Below are positions 48,341 through 57,757 of a DNA stretch of 64,000 nt, in pieces. Every line of letters starts with the position of its first letter. The first letter of the stretch is position 1. Below the pieces are notes generated by a model. The model had not been told where the DNA came from. It did not search any database and worked only from the letters and a program-made list of their open reading frames with translations. Source of the DNA: Heterohyrax brucei (taxonomy: Eukaryota > Chordata > Mammalia > Hyracoidea > Procaviidae); assembly GCA_028571685.1 (NCBI GenBank), contig CM053144.1, positions 99,230,171 through 99,294,170 on the forward strand, written 5' to 3'. Both the position numbers and the translations under genes were made by a program.

Positions 48341-48855
48341 TATTCTAACCTAAATACCCATGTATTATTTCATATCATGTTATAATTTCTCACAACATTT
48401 AACTAGTATTCCTTAGGAAATGTAGTAACCCAATACCTAAACTTCCCTAGAGTATGAAAACTCATACCTTTCCAAACAATGTCCTTAGTCTTTGTATAAA
48501 CACTACTGCGTAGCTGACAGTGCTATTAAAAAAAAAGAAGTAGTAGTAACTCAAATAGCTAAGTGGCAAATAATTGAAGACAAGAACAGGTAGCAATACA
48601 TGTGTAAAAAATAAGACCAAAAACGAGGAAAAAAAAACATACAAAGATGAAATTAAGCAAGTGTTCAAGCAGTAAATATTAATTTTCTTATGAAGTACAA
48701 AAAAATTTATAAAATCAAAAATAAATAAATACAACATCTTTATAAAATCACAAAAATTTAGCACTGAAACAGATCCTAGGGAATCATCTGGTTGTTCCAC
48801 TCCTTTCTTTGTCAAGATTAAGGAAACTAAGGCCTAGAAAAGTAATTTACCCAAG
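48341..48855. other. Intronic DNA, mostly unassigned; MIR-like end
   Basis: 48.75-48.85 kb plus 48.89-48.91 kb read as a reverse MIR-type repeat (GGAAACTAAGGCCTAGAAAA, then GTAATTTACCC and GTCACAAATT), split by the short insertion listed next. The rest is AT-rich. Confidence 0.5.
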
Positions 48856-48892
48856 CCAGCCAAGTGCTGTCGAGTCGGATCCGACTCATGGA
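48856..48892 (-). mobile_element. Ultra-short RTE/SINE 3'-tail insertion (37 bp)
   Basis: CCAGCCAAGTGCTGTCGAGT then CGGATCCGACTCATGGA is the complement of the RTE/SINE 3' end and nothing else. It interrupts a MIR-like repeat between TTACCC and GTCACAAA. AAG occurs on both sides (48853-48855 and 48893-48895). It contains the perfect palindrome GAGTCGGATCCGACTC (48872-48887). Confidence 0.75.
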
Positions 48893-49119
48893 AAGTCACA
48901 AATTATTTATTCAAGGCTAAAAAGTTTAGTTAGTAAAACATAAAACGACTACAAGTTTTCTGATCAAACGTTGAGTGACCAAGTCATTATTTCAGTAACA
49001 ACCAGATAAGAACATCTCATCTTTGTAGCTACCTCTGCCTTCCTCCTGCTAAAACAGAAGCATTTTTGCTCCTTTTTGAAAGCTCAGCTTTTAGCCTGTT
49101 TCTTTCTTGCACTCTTTCT

Positions 49120-49640
49120 GTTTTGCCTGTTTTCTTTTCTTTTGTTGTTAAAAATACATACAGCAAAACATGTCAATTCAACAATTTCTACATGTACAAT
49201 TCAGTGAGTGATTATATTCAAGTTATGCAGCCATTTTCATTGTTCTTTCCAGAACTGTTCTTCCCCATGAACATAAACTTACTGCCCCCTAAGTTTACTA
49301 TCTGACCTTGGAATTGATGACATCAGTTTGAGCCCACATAGACTGTTCTTTCAAAGATTCTCTACTAATTAAGCTAACTTATTATTTGGTCTAAAGAAGA
49401 CCACAATTTTGGTTTTATGTTTAAATATTATCTTGGGGCAACAGTTTCAGAGGTTCACCCAGACTCAATGGCTCTAAAAAGTCTAGAGTACACAAGACTT
49501 CGAAATTTTGTTCCACATTTCTCCCTCCTTTTGATCAAGATTCTTCTATAGGTCCATTGCTTAAAATGTTCAGTAATGGTTACCAGGCACCATCTCGTTC
49601 TTCTGATCTCATCTGCCTTTCTGTTTTAAAGGCAATGTTA
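49120..49640 (-). mobile_element. L1-type 3' end remnant
   Basis: The T-rich left edge (TTTCTTTTCTTTTGTTG) and the GGCACCATCTCGTTCTTCTG block near 49.58 kb match L1 3' UTRs elsewhere in the window. The middle is strongly diverged. Confidence 0.55.
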
Positions 49641-49668
49641 AATTTTTCTTCTTTCAAATAATTGGTTA

Positions 49669-49709
49669 GCCAAGCCAGGTGCCATCGAGTCGGATCCGAC
49701 TCATGGCAG
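49669..49709 (-). mobile_element. Ultra-short RTE/SINE 3'-tail insertion (41 bp) with 10-bp duplication
   Basis: Flanked by perfect TAATTGGTTA at 49659-49668 and 49710-49719. The insert, read on the minus strand, is CTGCCATGAGTCGGATCCGA then CTCGATGGCACCTGGCTTGG and C: only the terminal hairpin and tail of the SINE/RTE. Palindrome at 49687-49702. Confidence 0.92.
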
Positions 49710-49719
49710 TAATTGGTTA

Positions 49720-50743
49720 AATATCACTTAAATCTCTAAATTCCTAAGAACAAGAAAATGTCACAAATTATTATAAAGTTTTGCTCAGAACCATTACTAG
49801 GGTAAAGTTGGAATGTTTTTTCTATATTAATTTTAAATATCTGTGGAGACCTGATGGGTCTTCAGACAAACTAAGTTTCACTTGCAGTTATACCAATATC
49901 TATTTGACTAATGTACGTAACCATAGTATTACTGAGTGAAAATCAAGTGATTTTTCTCTAAAAAGAAAAAGTTATCTAGATTAACAGATAATAATGATAT
50001 ATCATGTATAATGAATCATACTATTCCAAATAATTCAAATTCTTTGATACTAAGAATACATCAATGAATATCTCCTCATCTGTTTCCCTCATCTGTAAAA
50101 AGGTGGTGGAGGGAGGGCAACATATTCTGTTAGTCCACTCAATGGTAACCTAAGAATTAGATAAAGAAGTAGCAAAAGAAAAACTGTAAGTTTTGCCCAA
50201 TTTCAATTCCTAAGGCCTGTTTTCTTTCTTAAAATGATCAGGTTTTTAATCAACCAGAAAGTAAATCTAAGCTACACATTCACTGTATAAAATAATTAAA
50301 ATAATCACCTGAGTCATGTAGCTCTAAGAAACGCTCTTAGGTTTGAGAAAACCGAGCTAAAATCAAAGAACTGTTAATTACCTGTCCTTTTCCTATGCTC
50401 TGCTTCTTTGTATAAAACATTGCTGCCTGGCTACCATGCTACTAGCAAAAAAGCTTAAACAAAGGCAACTAGACAGGTAAAATGAAATTAAAAGAGAGAA
50501 GGAGAGAGATGAGCAAGATTTCTCCCTTCCAAAAAGAAGATAGCTAACAATGAAATGAAAATAAACAATGAGACTCAGCAAAACCTAAGCAGCTGCATTG
50601 AAACCACAACTGCTTCTTTCCCACAAAGAAAAAAAAAAAGTTTTTCCTCTCCTCTACTTAAATACTTCAGGTTACTTCTAAACATTTTTTTTACCCTACT
50701 ATACTTTTTTGCACAATATCTATGTTAAAATTAAAAAAAAAAA
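49720..50743. other. Intronic DNA, unassigned
   Basis: AT-rich. No gene or repeat family recognised. Confidence 0.4.
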
Positions 50744-50745
50744 AA

Positions 50746-50822
50746 ATTCCCTGCCACCCAACTGATCTGACTCACAATGACTCTATTAGGACAAAGTAGA
50801 ATTGCCCCATAGGGTTTGCTCT
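50746..50822 (-). mobile_element. AfroSINE 3' fragment
   Basis: CACCCAACTGATCTGACTCA, GACTCTATTAGGACAAAGTA and TTGCCCCATAGGGTTT follow a poly-A-like run. The tRNA head is missing. Confidence 0.7.
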
Positions 50823-51057
50823 TGCTTAAAAATCAAATTATGTTTAGATTTTAATTATGGTTTCCTGTACCATCAGGTAAATCACAGCCAATACTACATT
50901 TAAAAAGAAAAACATTATCAGTCCCTTTTGAACAGCATTTTGAAAGACTGGGTCAAATAAAAACTACTTAACAACTACACTATGTATCCTCAAAGGATAG
51001 CTTGTCAGCAAAATGGAAATATCACAAAATGTTCATTTACTCACTCATAAGACATAT

Positions 51058-51155
51058 GGAGTATTCAAGGAGCGCCTCCTTGAATACTCTGGGGGTCAGT
51101 TCTACCTTGGCCCCTAGGGTCGCCATGAGTCGAATCCGACTTTACGGCACTTGGC
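51058..51155 (+). mobile_element. Short SINE 3'-end insertion (98 bp) with fold-back 5' end
   Basis: Flanked by perfect AAGACATAT at 51049-51057 and 51156-51164. From 51073 it is the 3' half of an AfroSINE-type element (CTCCTTGAATACTCTGGGGG, GGTCGCCATGAGTCGAATCC, tail CGGCACTTGGC). The first bases (51059-51072) are the exact reverse complement of 51076-51089, with a 3-nt loop, so the 5' end folds back on itself. Confidence 0.92.
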
Positions 51156-51164
51156 AAGACATAT

Positions 51165-52676
51165 TGAAAAACTGCTAAGTTCTGGACACTGGACAGTGGA
51201 GAAAACTAAAAATACAACGAGTAAAACACAAATGACCTCCACAAAAGGTAAAGATAATGCAAAAGCACAGTGAGAACTAATGACCTGCTGAAAGATAAAC
51301 TAATTTGCTGTGTAAATTTCCACCTAAAATGGAACAACAAGTTTTCTGAAAAACTGATAAAAGTAGAGGAAGCTAAGTAAATTCAGAACTAAGATCAGAG
51401 GACAGAAGAAAGTTTTCAAAGGTTTTCCAGGTGTAATGCCAAAATTGAATCTTAATGTTAGTAGCAGAGAGTAAGAGAGTAAACACAAGTGCGTGCGTGA
51501 GTGCGTGCTTTTGGCAAGGGTAAAGGGATTACATGGAATTGGTAAAACAGGGTAGCTGCTGAGGAAAGACCCTATTTCAGTAAGAGGAAGCAGCATGTGC
51601 AAAAGTAAAAGGCATGAGATAAATGAGGCACAAAGTCAAATCACAAACAGTTTACAGCTGTGCTGTCCAATACAGTCACTGCAGAAGGCTTGACATTTCG
51701 CTAGTCAGAATTGAGATATGTTCTAAGTGTAAAATACACATAAACCCACCACCCACTGCCATTGAGTCAGGTTCACAGGATTCTGAAAATTAAGGCCACA
51801 AAATATATGTTCAAATAAAATTCTGGACATATTGGGTTAAATAAAACTATTTCACCTATTGGTATTTTTTATGTGGCTCCTGAAAATTTTTAAATCATGT
51901 GTATGGTTAACATTGTATTTCTGTTGGGTAGCACTGGCTGAGAATGACTGTACTGGCTGGGAGGTAGTAATACAATAATATACAGTGAGGTTAGGTCAGC
52001 CAGAAGAGAATATTACAAGAAGGACCTTTATGTCACACTAAGAAGTTGTTTGGAATAAGGAATCTTCACCAGGATTAAAATGATCAGATGTGGCATTTGC
52101 AAAGCTGCAACTTCAATACACAGAAACAGAGGCTAACAAGGCTAAAGAAAGAAAACGAGCTGCTCTTGATAACAGGTAGCCATGCTCATGGTTTGAAATA
52201 CTATAGTATAACTAGAGAGTTTTCAAAATTGATTCCAGAAATGTAAAATAAACTGGACTTGGTGATGAACTGAATATGGAGTACAAGAGAGAAGAGCCTG
52301 AATTAGCTCCCAAGTTTAGGCCTTGTGCAGTGGGTTCACACGGTACTATTCAACAGGATAGGCTTAATGGAGAAAGCTAATGGGCACAATATTGGACACA
52401 CCAGTTTGGGATGACTATCGGAAATTTACGTGAAAATATTAAAAGTAAGCTATGCGTTTGGCACTAACTCAAAAGTTTCAAGACAGAGATTTCAAAGATT
52501 GGGTTTGCATTAATAAAGCATGACAGGTAGAAGTCAAGGTAAGGAATTAACTTAGCCAAGAAAAGAACATAGAGTTAAAAGAAGGCTGAAGACTGAAGCA
52601 ATAACTAAAACTTAAGCACAGGAGGAAGACCCCAAATGGAGATGAAGAATGTCAGGCAGAAGAACCAGTAGAGGGT
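51165..52676. other. Intronic DNA; probable ancient interspersed repeat at 51.54-52.67 kb
   Basis: Blocks such as GAGGAAGCAGCATGTGCAAA, AAAATGATCAGATGTGGC, ACTTGGTGATGAACTGAATA and GGCAGAAGAACCAGTAGAGG appear in the order of a mammalian-wide repeat whose name I cannot state with confidence. A short SINE-tail fragment (minus) lies near 51.75-51.78 kb (ACTGCCATTGAGTCAGGTTC). Confidence 0.4.
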
Positions 52677-52679
52677 TGT

Positions 52680-52831
52680 GTTACGTGCCACTTAGTTAAT
52701 TCTGGCTCACAGCAACCCTACAGGACTAAGAACTGGCCCACAGAGTTTCCAAGGAGTGGCTCGTGAATCGGAACTGCCAGTCTTTAGGTTAGTAGCAAGA
52801 CCTCTTAACCACTTTGCCACCTGGCCTCCTT
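52680..52831 (-). mobile_element. AfroSINE-type SINE, short form
   Basis: CTTAGTTAATTCTGGCTCAC, GAGTTTCCAAGGAGTGGCTC, CTTAACCACTTTGCCACC. Confidence 0.86.
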
Positions 52832-52875
52832 GGACAGAGGGGGTAGCATCAATATTACAAGGACTTCAACTATGT

Positions 52876-53010
52876 CCAGAAACCCTGGTGGTACAGTGGT
52901 TAAGTGCAATGGCTGCTAACCGAAAGAAACCTTGGAAAGTCTATGGGGCAGTTCCACTCTGTCCTAAAAGGTCACCATGAATTGGAAAAAAACTCTATGA
53001 CAGTGTGGGG
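52876..53010 (+). mobile_element. AfroSINE-type SINE with B-box deletion
   Basis: GAAACCCTGGTGGTACAGTG and GCTGCTAACCGAAAGAAACC: the segment holding the B box is missing. Then GTCTATGGGGCAGTTCCACT and the tail. Confidence 0.86.
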
Positions 53011-54160
53011 GAGGATCTACTATCTCCTACAGAATTCAGTTTCAAGATTTGTTCTACAAAAGGGATACAACTTGAACAAATGAAAACTATTTTCCAAGGT
53101 CACCAATTGCTTTTAACATGAAATGGCACTTTGCCAATTTAGAGAATCAAGACAAACTATTACGTTTTATTAGGTGTTTGGGTAAACAAAGTCAGTTTGT
53201 GACAAAATCAGGAAGTGAAATATATACAGCAGTAATATCAAATTCAAGTGTAGAACCATACCTAGAAAAAAGATGGATTAACAACCATGGTTCCCTAAAA
53301 ATTAAATGGGGGAGGGGAAGTAAAGAATCTCCAACACCTTATCTTTTCTTCTCAATTTTACCTTTCCTAGACTGCAGGTAGACCACTCCACCCCCTAAAA
53401 AAAAAATCATTAAATGGCTTTTATTCCAAAAAGACATCTAATCTAAAATTCTTAATCTGAAGTTAAGGGATGGTTATAAATATGTGCTTAAGTGTATTTT
53501 CTCACAGAGGGAAGTCAAAATTTTCATTACTTTCAGAGAGAATCTATGACCTAAAGATCAGAAATCAGTTGTTAATTTTATTTGCATTCAAAACACTTTA
53601 ATGCGACCCAACGAATAGCTCACACAAGCACATCCTAATTTACTTTAACAAATCACCTAATACTTAAATTTACCTCTTCTAGTATATGTAGAAATACTTT
53701 AATACAATCCTCACAATAAATCTATTATTACCACCCCCAAAATATAAAGTTGACACTACGTAAAATAAATGCGTCATTTGTCCAGGGCCAAAGTGAAAAC
53801 AAAAATTTAAATTTAGATGAATTTGGCAGCCAGTATTCTTCACCAGCGTTAACCACGGTCCTTGGGGCCTCCCAAGGTAAAGGACCAGTATCTGAGCATC
53901 CACCTACGCCCAGAAGGCACATTTTTCATCAAACATTTTTCCTCCTCTCATTCCATCCCTGATGAATGTGTAAAAAATTCACAGCCTGGGCACGTGCCTT
54001 TACATTCTAATCACAGTCTTAATCGCCTATAATCTCAGAGCCTCCTTCACCTTTTTGGTCCTTCCCATCTTCAGTTGCCACAAGCCTCCAAGCTTTCTAG
54101 TAACTTCTAACCCCTTTTCTAGGGTGGTCCACACTGCACTCCGTTCTCCTCCCGGTCCCA
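53011..54160. other. Intron/5' flank of unknown content
   Basis: No repeat family or gene recognised. Becomes pyrimidine-rich on the plus strand from about 54.0 kb. Confidence 0.4.
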
Positions 54161-54560
54161 TTTAAAGACCAACCTACCCCAGGCTCCTTCTCTGAACGTC
54201 CTGATCCCCCATCTGTCGATCAGCCTCCCTCCCAGCCCTCTCCCAACTACTAGGCTGTAGACTTGATTTCTCAGGATTCTTCTCACGAACACCTCTCCTT
54301 CCCTGAGGCCAAACCCCCCTCTATCCCTAATCCTTTCAACCTCCTCACTTCAACACCTATGTTTAATTGGCTCCTCAGCCTCGAAGGCCGGGTCACCAGT
54401 TCCCCTACGCTCCAACCCTAGCCTCCCCTAGCAACCCCAACTCTACCGGTTTCCACGCTCATCCCCAAACCCATCCTCAACCCGCCCGGCCCTCGCCAGA
54501 GGCTACAAGGTTTCCCACCTCCTTCTTGTCCCTCATCAGGCCGAACCCCTGGCCTACGTC
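54160..54560 (-). promoter_or_regulatory. Strand-skewed GC-rich segment downstream of the LCA5 promoter
   Basis: The plus strand is strongly C-rich and G-poor (CTCCTCCCGGTCCCATTTAA, GCCTCCCTCCCAGCCCTCTC, CCAACCCTAGCCTCCCCTAG). The LCA5 coding (minus) strand is therefore G-rich here, the arrangement linked to R-loops downstream of CpG promoters (established knowledge; no measurement here). Confidence 0.5.
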
Positions 54561-54734
54561 TCGACGTTTGCCAACCAAAGAGCGGGTGCTCGACTCCTGC
54601 AGAGGCTTCAATTCTGCGGGGTGAGAGCCAAAGGAGCCTGGGTGCCGAAACTTTAAACACTGAACAGGTGGTGAAGGCGGCGCCAAGGAGGCAGCGGCGC
54701 CGCAGTTTGGGCTCCCGGGTAACGGAGGCGTAGG

Positions 54735-54751
54735 CCCAGAATGCACTGCGA
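54735..54751 (+). promoter_or_regulatory. ZNF143/Staf-type site
   Basis: CCCAGAATGCACTGCGA fits the core of the ZNF143 element (CCCA, then ATGC, then GCG spacing), common near starts of CpG-island promoters. Confidence 0.65.
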
Positions 54752-54770
54752 CACGACGGCAGAAATTGAT

Positions 54771-54781
54771 GCCCGCCCCCC
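54771..54781 (-). promoter_or_regulatory. GC box
   Basis: GCCCGCCCCCC on the plus strand, an SP/KLF-type site. Confidence 0.6.
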
Positions 54782-54789
54782 GAGCTCTC

Positions 54790-54794
54790 ATTGG
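54790..54794 (-). promoter_or_regulatory. CCAAT box 1 (NF-Y type)
   Basis: CTCATTGGCAG on the plus strand, i.e. CCAATGAG on the minus strand, a good NF-Y core. Confidence 0.65.
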
Positions 54795-54819
54795 CAGCTG
54801 TCTCTACATCGCTCTTTCT

Positions 54820-54824
54820 ATTGG
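54820..54824 (-). promoter_or_regulatory. CCAAT box 2 (NF-Y type)
   Basis: CTATTGGCTT on the plus strand, 30 bp from box 1, about three helical turns. Confidence 0.65.
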
Positions 54825-54872
54825 CTTCAGTAATACTGGAAGGCGGGATGATGTGTGCAGGGAAAAGCGGTC

Positions 54873-54877
54873 ATTGG
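54873..54877 (-). promoter_or_regulatory. CCAAT box 3 (NF-Y type)
   Basis: GTCATTGGTC on the plus strand, 53 bp from box 2. Confidence 0.6.
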
Positions 54878-55508
54878 TCCTCCGCCCTAGTGAAAGCAGT
54901 GGCCACGAGAAAGAGTCGTCCGCGGGGAGATCCTTGGCTCCAGCGTACTTGCTTTTGAGGCGTAGCCGCGGAGTACTCTGGGGTTGTGTTGCGTAAACAG
55001 GCGCAGGATGCGAGAGACTAAGAAAGGGATTAAGTGTAATCGGAACACAGTATCATTGAAATTTTGTTGTCTCGAATTCCTGTTGGAAATATGTAGCCTG
55101 GTTTTTAAGTATAAATCAGTTTTAATCAAGTACCTTCAAGTACTTCTCGGTCTTATTGAAATTGCTGGCTTTCAGAACACTGTGGTGAGGCTTCGTGCAC
55201 TAGTAGACTTGCCTCGTAGACCTGGCCTTCGTGAATCATGAATGCTCCGTGAAATAGGTTTGAAAGTAATTTTTAGATTTTTGAACAGGTGTTGAATCTC
55301 CAGAATTCGGGGTGCAGTGGGACATTTTTCCCACAATATTTTTAAGAGAAAACGTCTGCCGACCAAAGTGTGTGTCAGCAATGCATTGAGCGCTGCTGTG
55401 TAACCTATTTTCCCAGTTAAAAATTTGCCTGCGTGAATTGCAGCCGCAGATGAAACAAAAAGGAAGCCTCTTGGATGAGGATGATTTTAAGCCCCTCTGG
55501 ATCCTCTG

Positions 55509-55657
55509 AGGAAACCTTGGTGGCGTAGTGGGCTAAACTCTTCCACAAGGTAGGCAGTTCAAATCTGCCAGGCCCTGCTTGGAAACTATGGGGCGGTTCT
55601 ACTCTGACTAACTGGGGTCGCTGTGAGTAGGACCCGACTCTTCAGCAGGGGTTCTGG
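55509..55657 (+). mobile_element. AfroSINE-type SINE, short form
   Basis: GGAAACCTTGGTGGCGTAGT, GGTAGGCAGTTCAAATCTGC, GGAAACTATGGGGCGGTTCT, tail CGACTCTTCAGCAGGGG. It is only about 0.5 kb upstream of the promoter. Confidence 0.9.
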
Positions 55658-55693
55658 TCTTTCATTGAAACCTTCTGATTGTCGAAATGGCTT

Positions 55694-55897
55694 AACAGCA
55701 GTGCACTGCTCTCGCCATTGTTAATTTACAGGAAGATGCGTTTTAACTCTTTGGCAGAGAATCTAATTATTGAAGGCGAATGCTGATCAGGTTTCTAACC
55801 ATGGACAATTCCTGTTTCTTTCTTGTCATCGCTTTCTGAACTACACTGTTTCACGTGTTTTAATTTTATTCTATATTTTACTTCAAGTTTTAGACTG
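55694..55897 (+). repeat. Long inverted repeat, left arm
   Basis: This ~205-bp arm is the near reverse complement of 56571-56780. Shared blocks include TTTAACTCTTTGGCAGAGAA, TCTAATTATTGAAGGC, ATCAGGTTTCTAACCATGG and CACGTGTTTTAATTTTA. Differences and small gaps are scattered. No family was recognised. Confidence 0.9.
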
Positions 55898-56570
55898 ATC
55901 CATTTAAAAATATTGTAATTTTGTGTATACACAGTATAGCTGTGGAAAACAGCAGTCATCTGTTAGTGAGAATAAATTGAGTAACCTGTAAAACTTCATT
56001 AAAATATTTTTCGCGTATTTATCTGCTTGCTTTTATATTTTCCTTTAAAGTAGCTTACTGATTATTTCGTTAGAAGTAACACTTTTAGAGGAAGTCTGCA
56101 AGAAACGCATTTACATGGAAAAGCAAAATTATTTCCTGCAAAGTCAAATCAGGTTTTCTGGCACTCAGCGAGACTGTAGAGTTGCTCATAGGAAAATAAT
56201 TTAAAGGTCAGGATTTTTCAAACCGTTGTCAAATGGTATCTAACATTTCTAAGACCCTTTAAGTGTGTTTATCATATTCAAAATAATAGTGACTCAATTC
56301 CCGTGACCTTGAAAACAAAACCAAAAGAATTCATAAGCCTATAAAGCCCATTTACTTGATGGCAGTGGGTTTTTAGATGTAAGTACCAGTTTACTGAATT
56401 AATTTTTAAAAAGGTTAGTCCAAAAAAGATGATTTCAGACATTTTAATGCAATTTTACGTGGTTTTCATATAATCATTTTTAATAGAACTAAAGTCTTCT
56501 AAGATATACAGTTTGCCTTTCATTTCATTATATATTGCATAAGATTTTGCTTTTCAGAAGAAACAAACCC
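55898..56570. other. Spacer of the inverted repeat
   Basis: About 670 bp of AT-rich DNA with no open frame and no recognised element. It contains TTTTTCGCGTATTT near 56.01 kb. Confidence 0.5.
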
Positions 56571-56780
56571 AGTCTAAAAACTGAAGTCAAATACAGAGTA
56601 AAATTAAAACACGTGAAGTAGTGCAGTTCGGAAGGCCATGACAAGCAAGAAACAGGAATCGTGTAGTAATCCATGGTTAGAAACCTGATTAGCATTTGCC
56701 TTCAATAATTAGATTCTCTGCCAAAGAGTTAAAACTTGTCTTTCTGTAAATTAATAATGGCAAGAGCAGTGGATTGCTGT
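56571..56780 (-). repeat. Long inverted repeat, right arm
   Basis: Starts AGTCTAAAAACTGAAG and ends GTGGATTGCTGT, the reverse complement of the left arm. Homology stops sharply at both arm ends (TAACAGCAG against TAACACAGCAA outside, TAGACTGATCC against TAGACTGGGTT inside). Confidence 0.9.
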
Positions 56781-56863
56781 GTTATACAAAACCCCACATT
56801 TTTGTGTATCTGCCACTTAAAATACAAGATTCAGCACTCTCATTGTTTTTATGGATTGTATGA

Positions 56864-57034
56864 AATAAATCCTACTGATGGTGTAGTGGTTAAGAGCTAT
56901 GACTGCTAACCAAAATGTCAGCAGTTCAAAATCTATCAGGTGCTCCTTGGAAACTATGGGGCAGTTCTGCTCTGTCCTATAAGGTCCCTCTGAGTTGGAA
57001 TCAACTTGATGGCACTAGATTTGAGTTTGTTTTA
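56864..57034 (+). mobile_element. AfroSINE-type SINE, short form
   Basis: GATGGTGTAGTGGTTAAGAG, TGTCAGCAGTTCAAAATC, CTTGGAAACTATGGGGCAG, GTTGGAATCAACTTGATGGC. Confidence 0.9.
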
Positions 57035-57365
57035 ATTATCTTTAAGCACTTTTGGAATTTTATTTCTAATATTCCTGAGCTTATTTTGACATTGTAATAT
57101 CTCCAGATTCATTATGTTGCTAACTGACTGTTTTGTGCAATACTTTGGCTGTATAATACTATGCAGGGATTAACTTAAACCTCTCTATAAATACTTGCCA
57201 AGAGAATCATTCCCATTTTTCTTATTAGTAAACTAGTGTAAAGAGTTTGAATTATTGTCAGACATGTCACAAAAATTAATAGGTAAATAATAAGTAGTAG
57301 TTACAATAGCCATGATTTTAAAAGATTTAAAATCCTTTCTATAAACAGTTGCATCTGGGAAGGTA

Positions 57366-57576
57366 CAGCCTAGAGGCACAATAGTTAAGGGCTTGGCCAC
57401 TGACTGAAATATAGTGGTTTGAACCCACCAGTTGTTCTTCAGGAGAAAAGAGCTGGCTGTCTCCTCCCAAGAGACCCTGTTAGCAGTTTAAATCCTTGGA
57501 AACTCTATGGGGCAGTTCTGCTCTGTCCAGTAGGGTTACTATGAGTCAGAATGGATTTGATGACAGTGGGTTTGGA
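57366..57576 (+). mobile_element. AfroSINE-type SINE, long form
   Basis: GAGGCACAATAGTTAAGGGC, the extra block CAGGAGAAAAGAGCTGGC, CTTGGAAACTCTATGGGGC and CTATGAGTCAGAATGG. A further short-form copy follows 20 bp later. Confidence 0.85.
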
Positions 57577-57597
57577 AAACAGTACTGTCACAATTTT

Positions 57598-57757
57598 GGA
57601 AGGCCTGGTGGGGTAGTGGTTAAGTGCTGTGGCTTTGGCCAGCAGTTCAAATCCACCAGGCACTCTTTGGAAACTAGGGCAGTTCTACTCTGTCCTGTAG
57701 AGTTACTATGAGTGATGGTCAACTGGCAGACAATGGGTTTGGTTTTTGGTTTGGGGT
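57598..57757 (+). mobile_element. AfroSINE-type SINE, short form
   Basis: GGAAGGCCTGGTGGGGTAGT, CAGCAGTTCAAATCCACCAG, CTTTGGAAACTAGGGCAG, tail GACAATGGGTTTGGTTTTTG. Confidence 0.9.

Larger units (their letters stand above)
42701..54700 (-). other. LCA5: LCA5 5' intron(s) between start exon and promoter
   Basis: About 12 kb between the start exon and the CpG promoter. It presumably contains the intron(s) after the untranslated first exon(s). No further exon could be fixed. Repeats are listed separately. Confidence 0.55.
54530..55010 (-). promoter_or_regulatory. LCA5: CpG-rich promoter, probably LCA5
   Basis: This is the only CpG-dense non-repeat stretch of the window (GGCGGCGCCAAGGAGGCAGC, GGCGCCGCAG, CCGGGTAACGGAGGCG, TCGTCCGCGGGGAG). 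On the minus strand there are CCAAT boxes at 54794-54790, 54824-54820 and 54877-54873, a GC box at 54771-54781 and a ZNF143-like site at 54735-54751. There is no TATA box. CCAAT boxes to the right of the GC box predict minus-strand starts near 54.65-54.74 kb. The position, upstream of the LCA5 start exon on the same strand, makes it the LCA5 promoter by inference. A divergent plus-strand transcript is possible. Confidence 0.75.

Noticed and set aside
54160-54600. LCA5 first-exon donor candidates (complements of TAACCTACC-like text near 54.17 kb, and near 54.45 kb)
   Set aside because: Several weak GT sites are possible and nothing distinguishes them, so no first exon was annotated.
54367-54791. 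Overlapping 76-104 codon frames in the CpG-rich region as a gene
   Set aside because: Proline/arginine-rich frames on both strands are expected by chance in GC-rich DNA. There is no homology, splice or start support.
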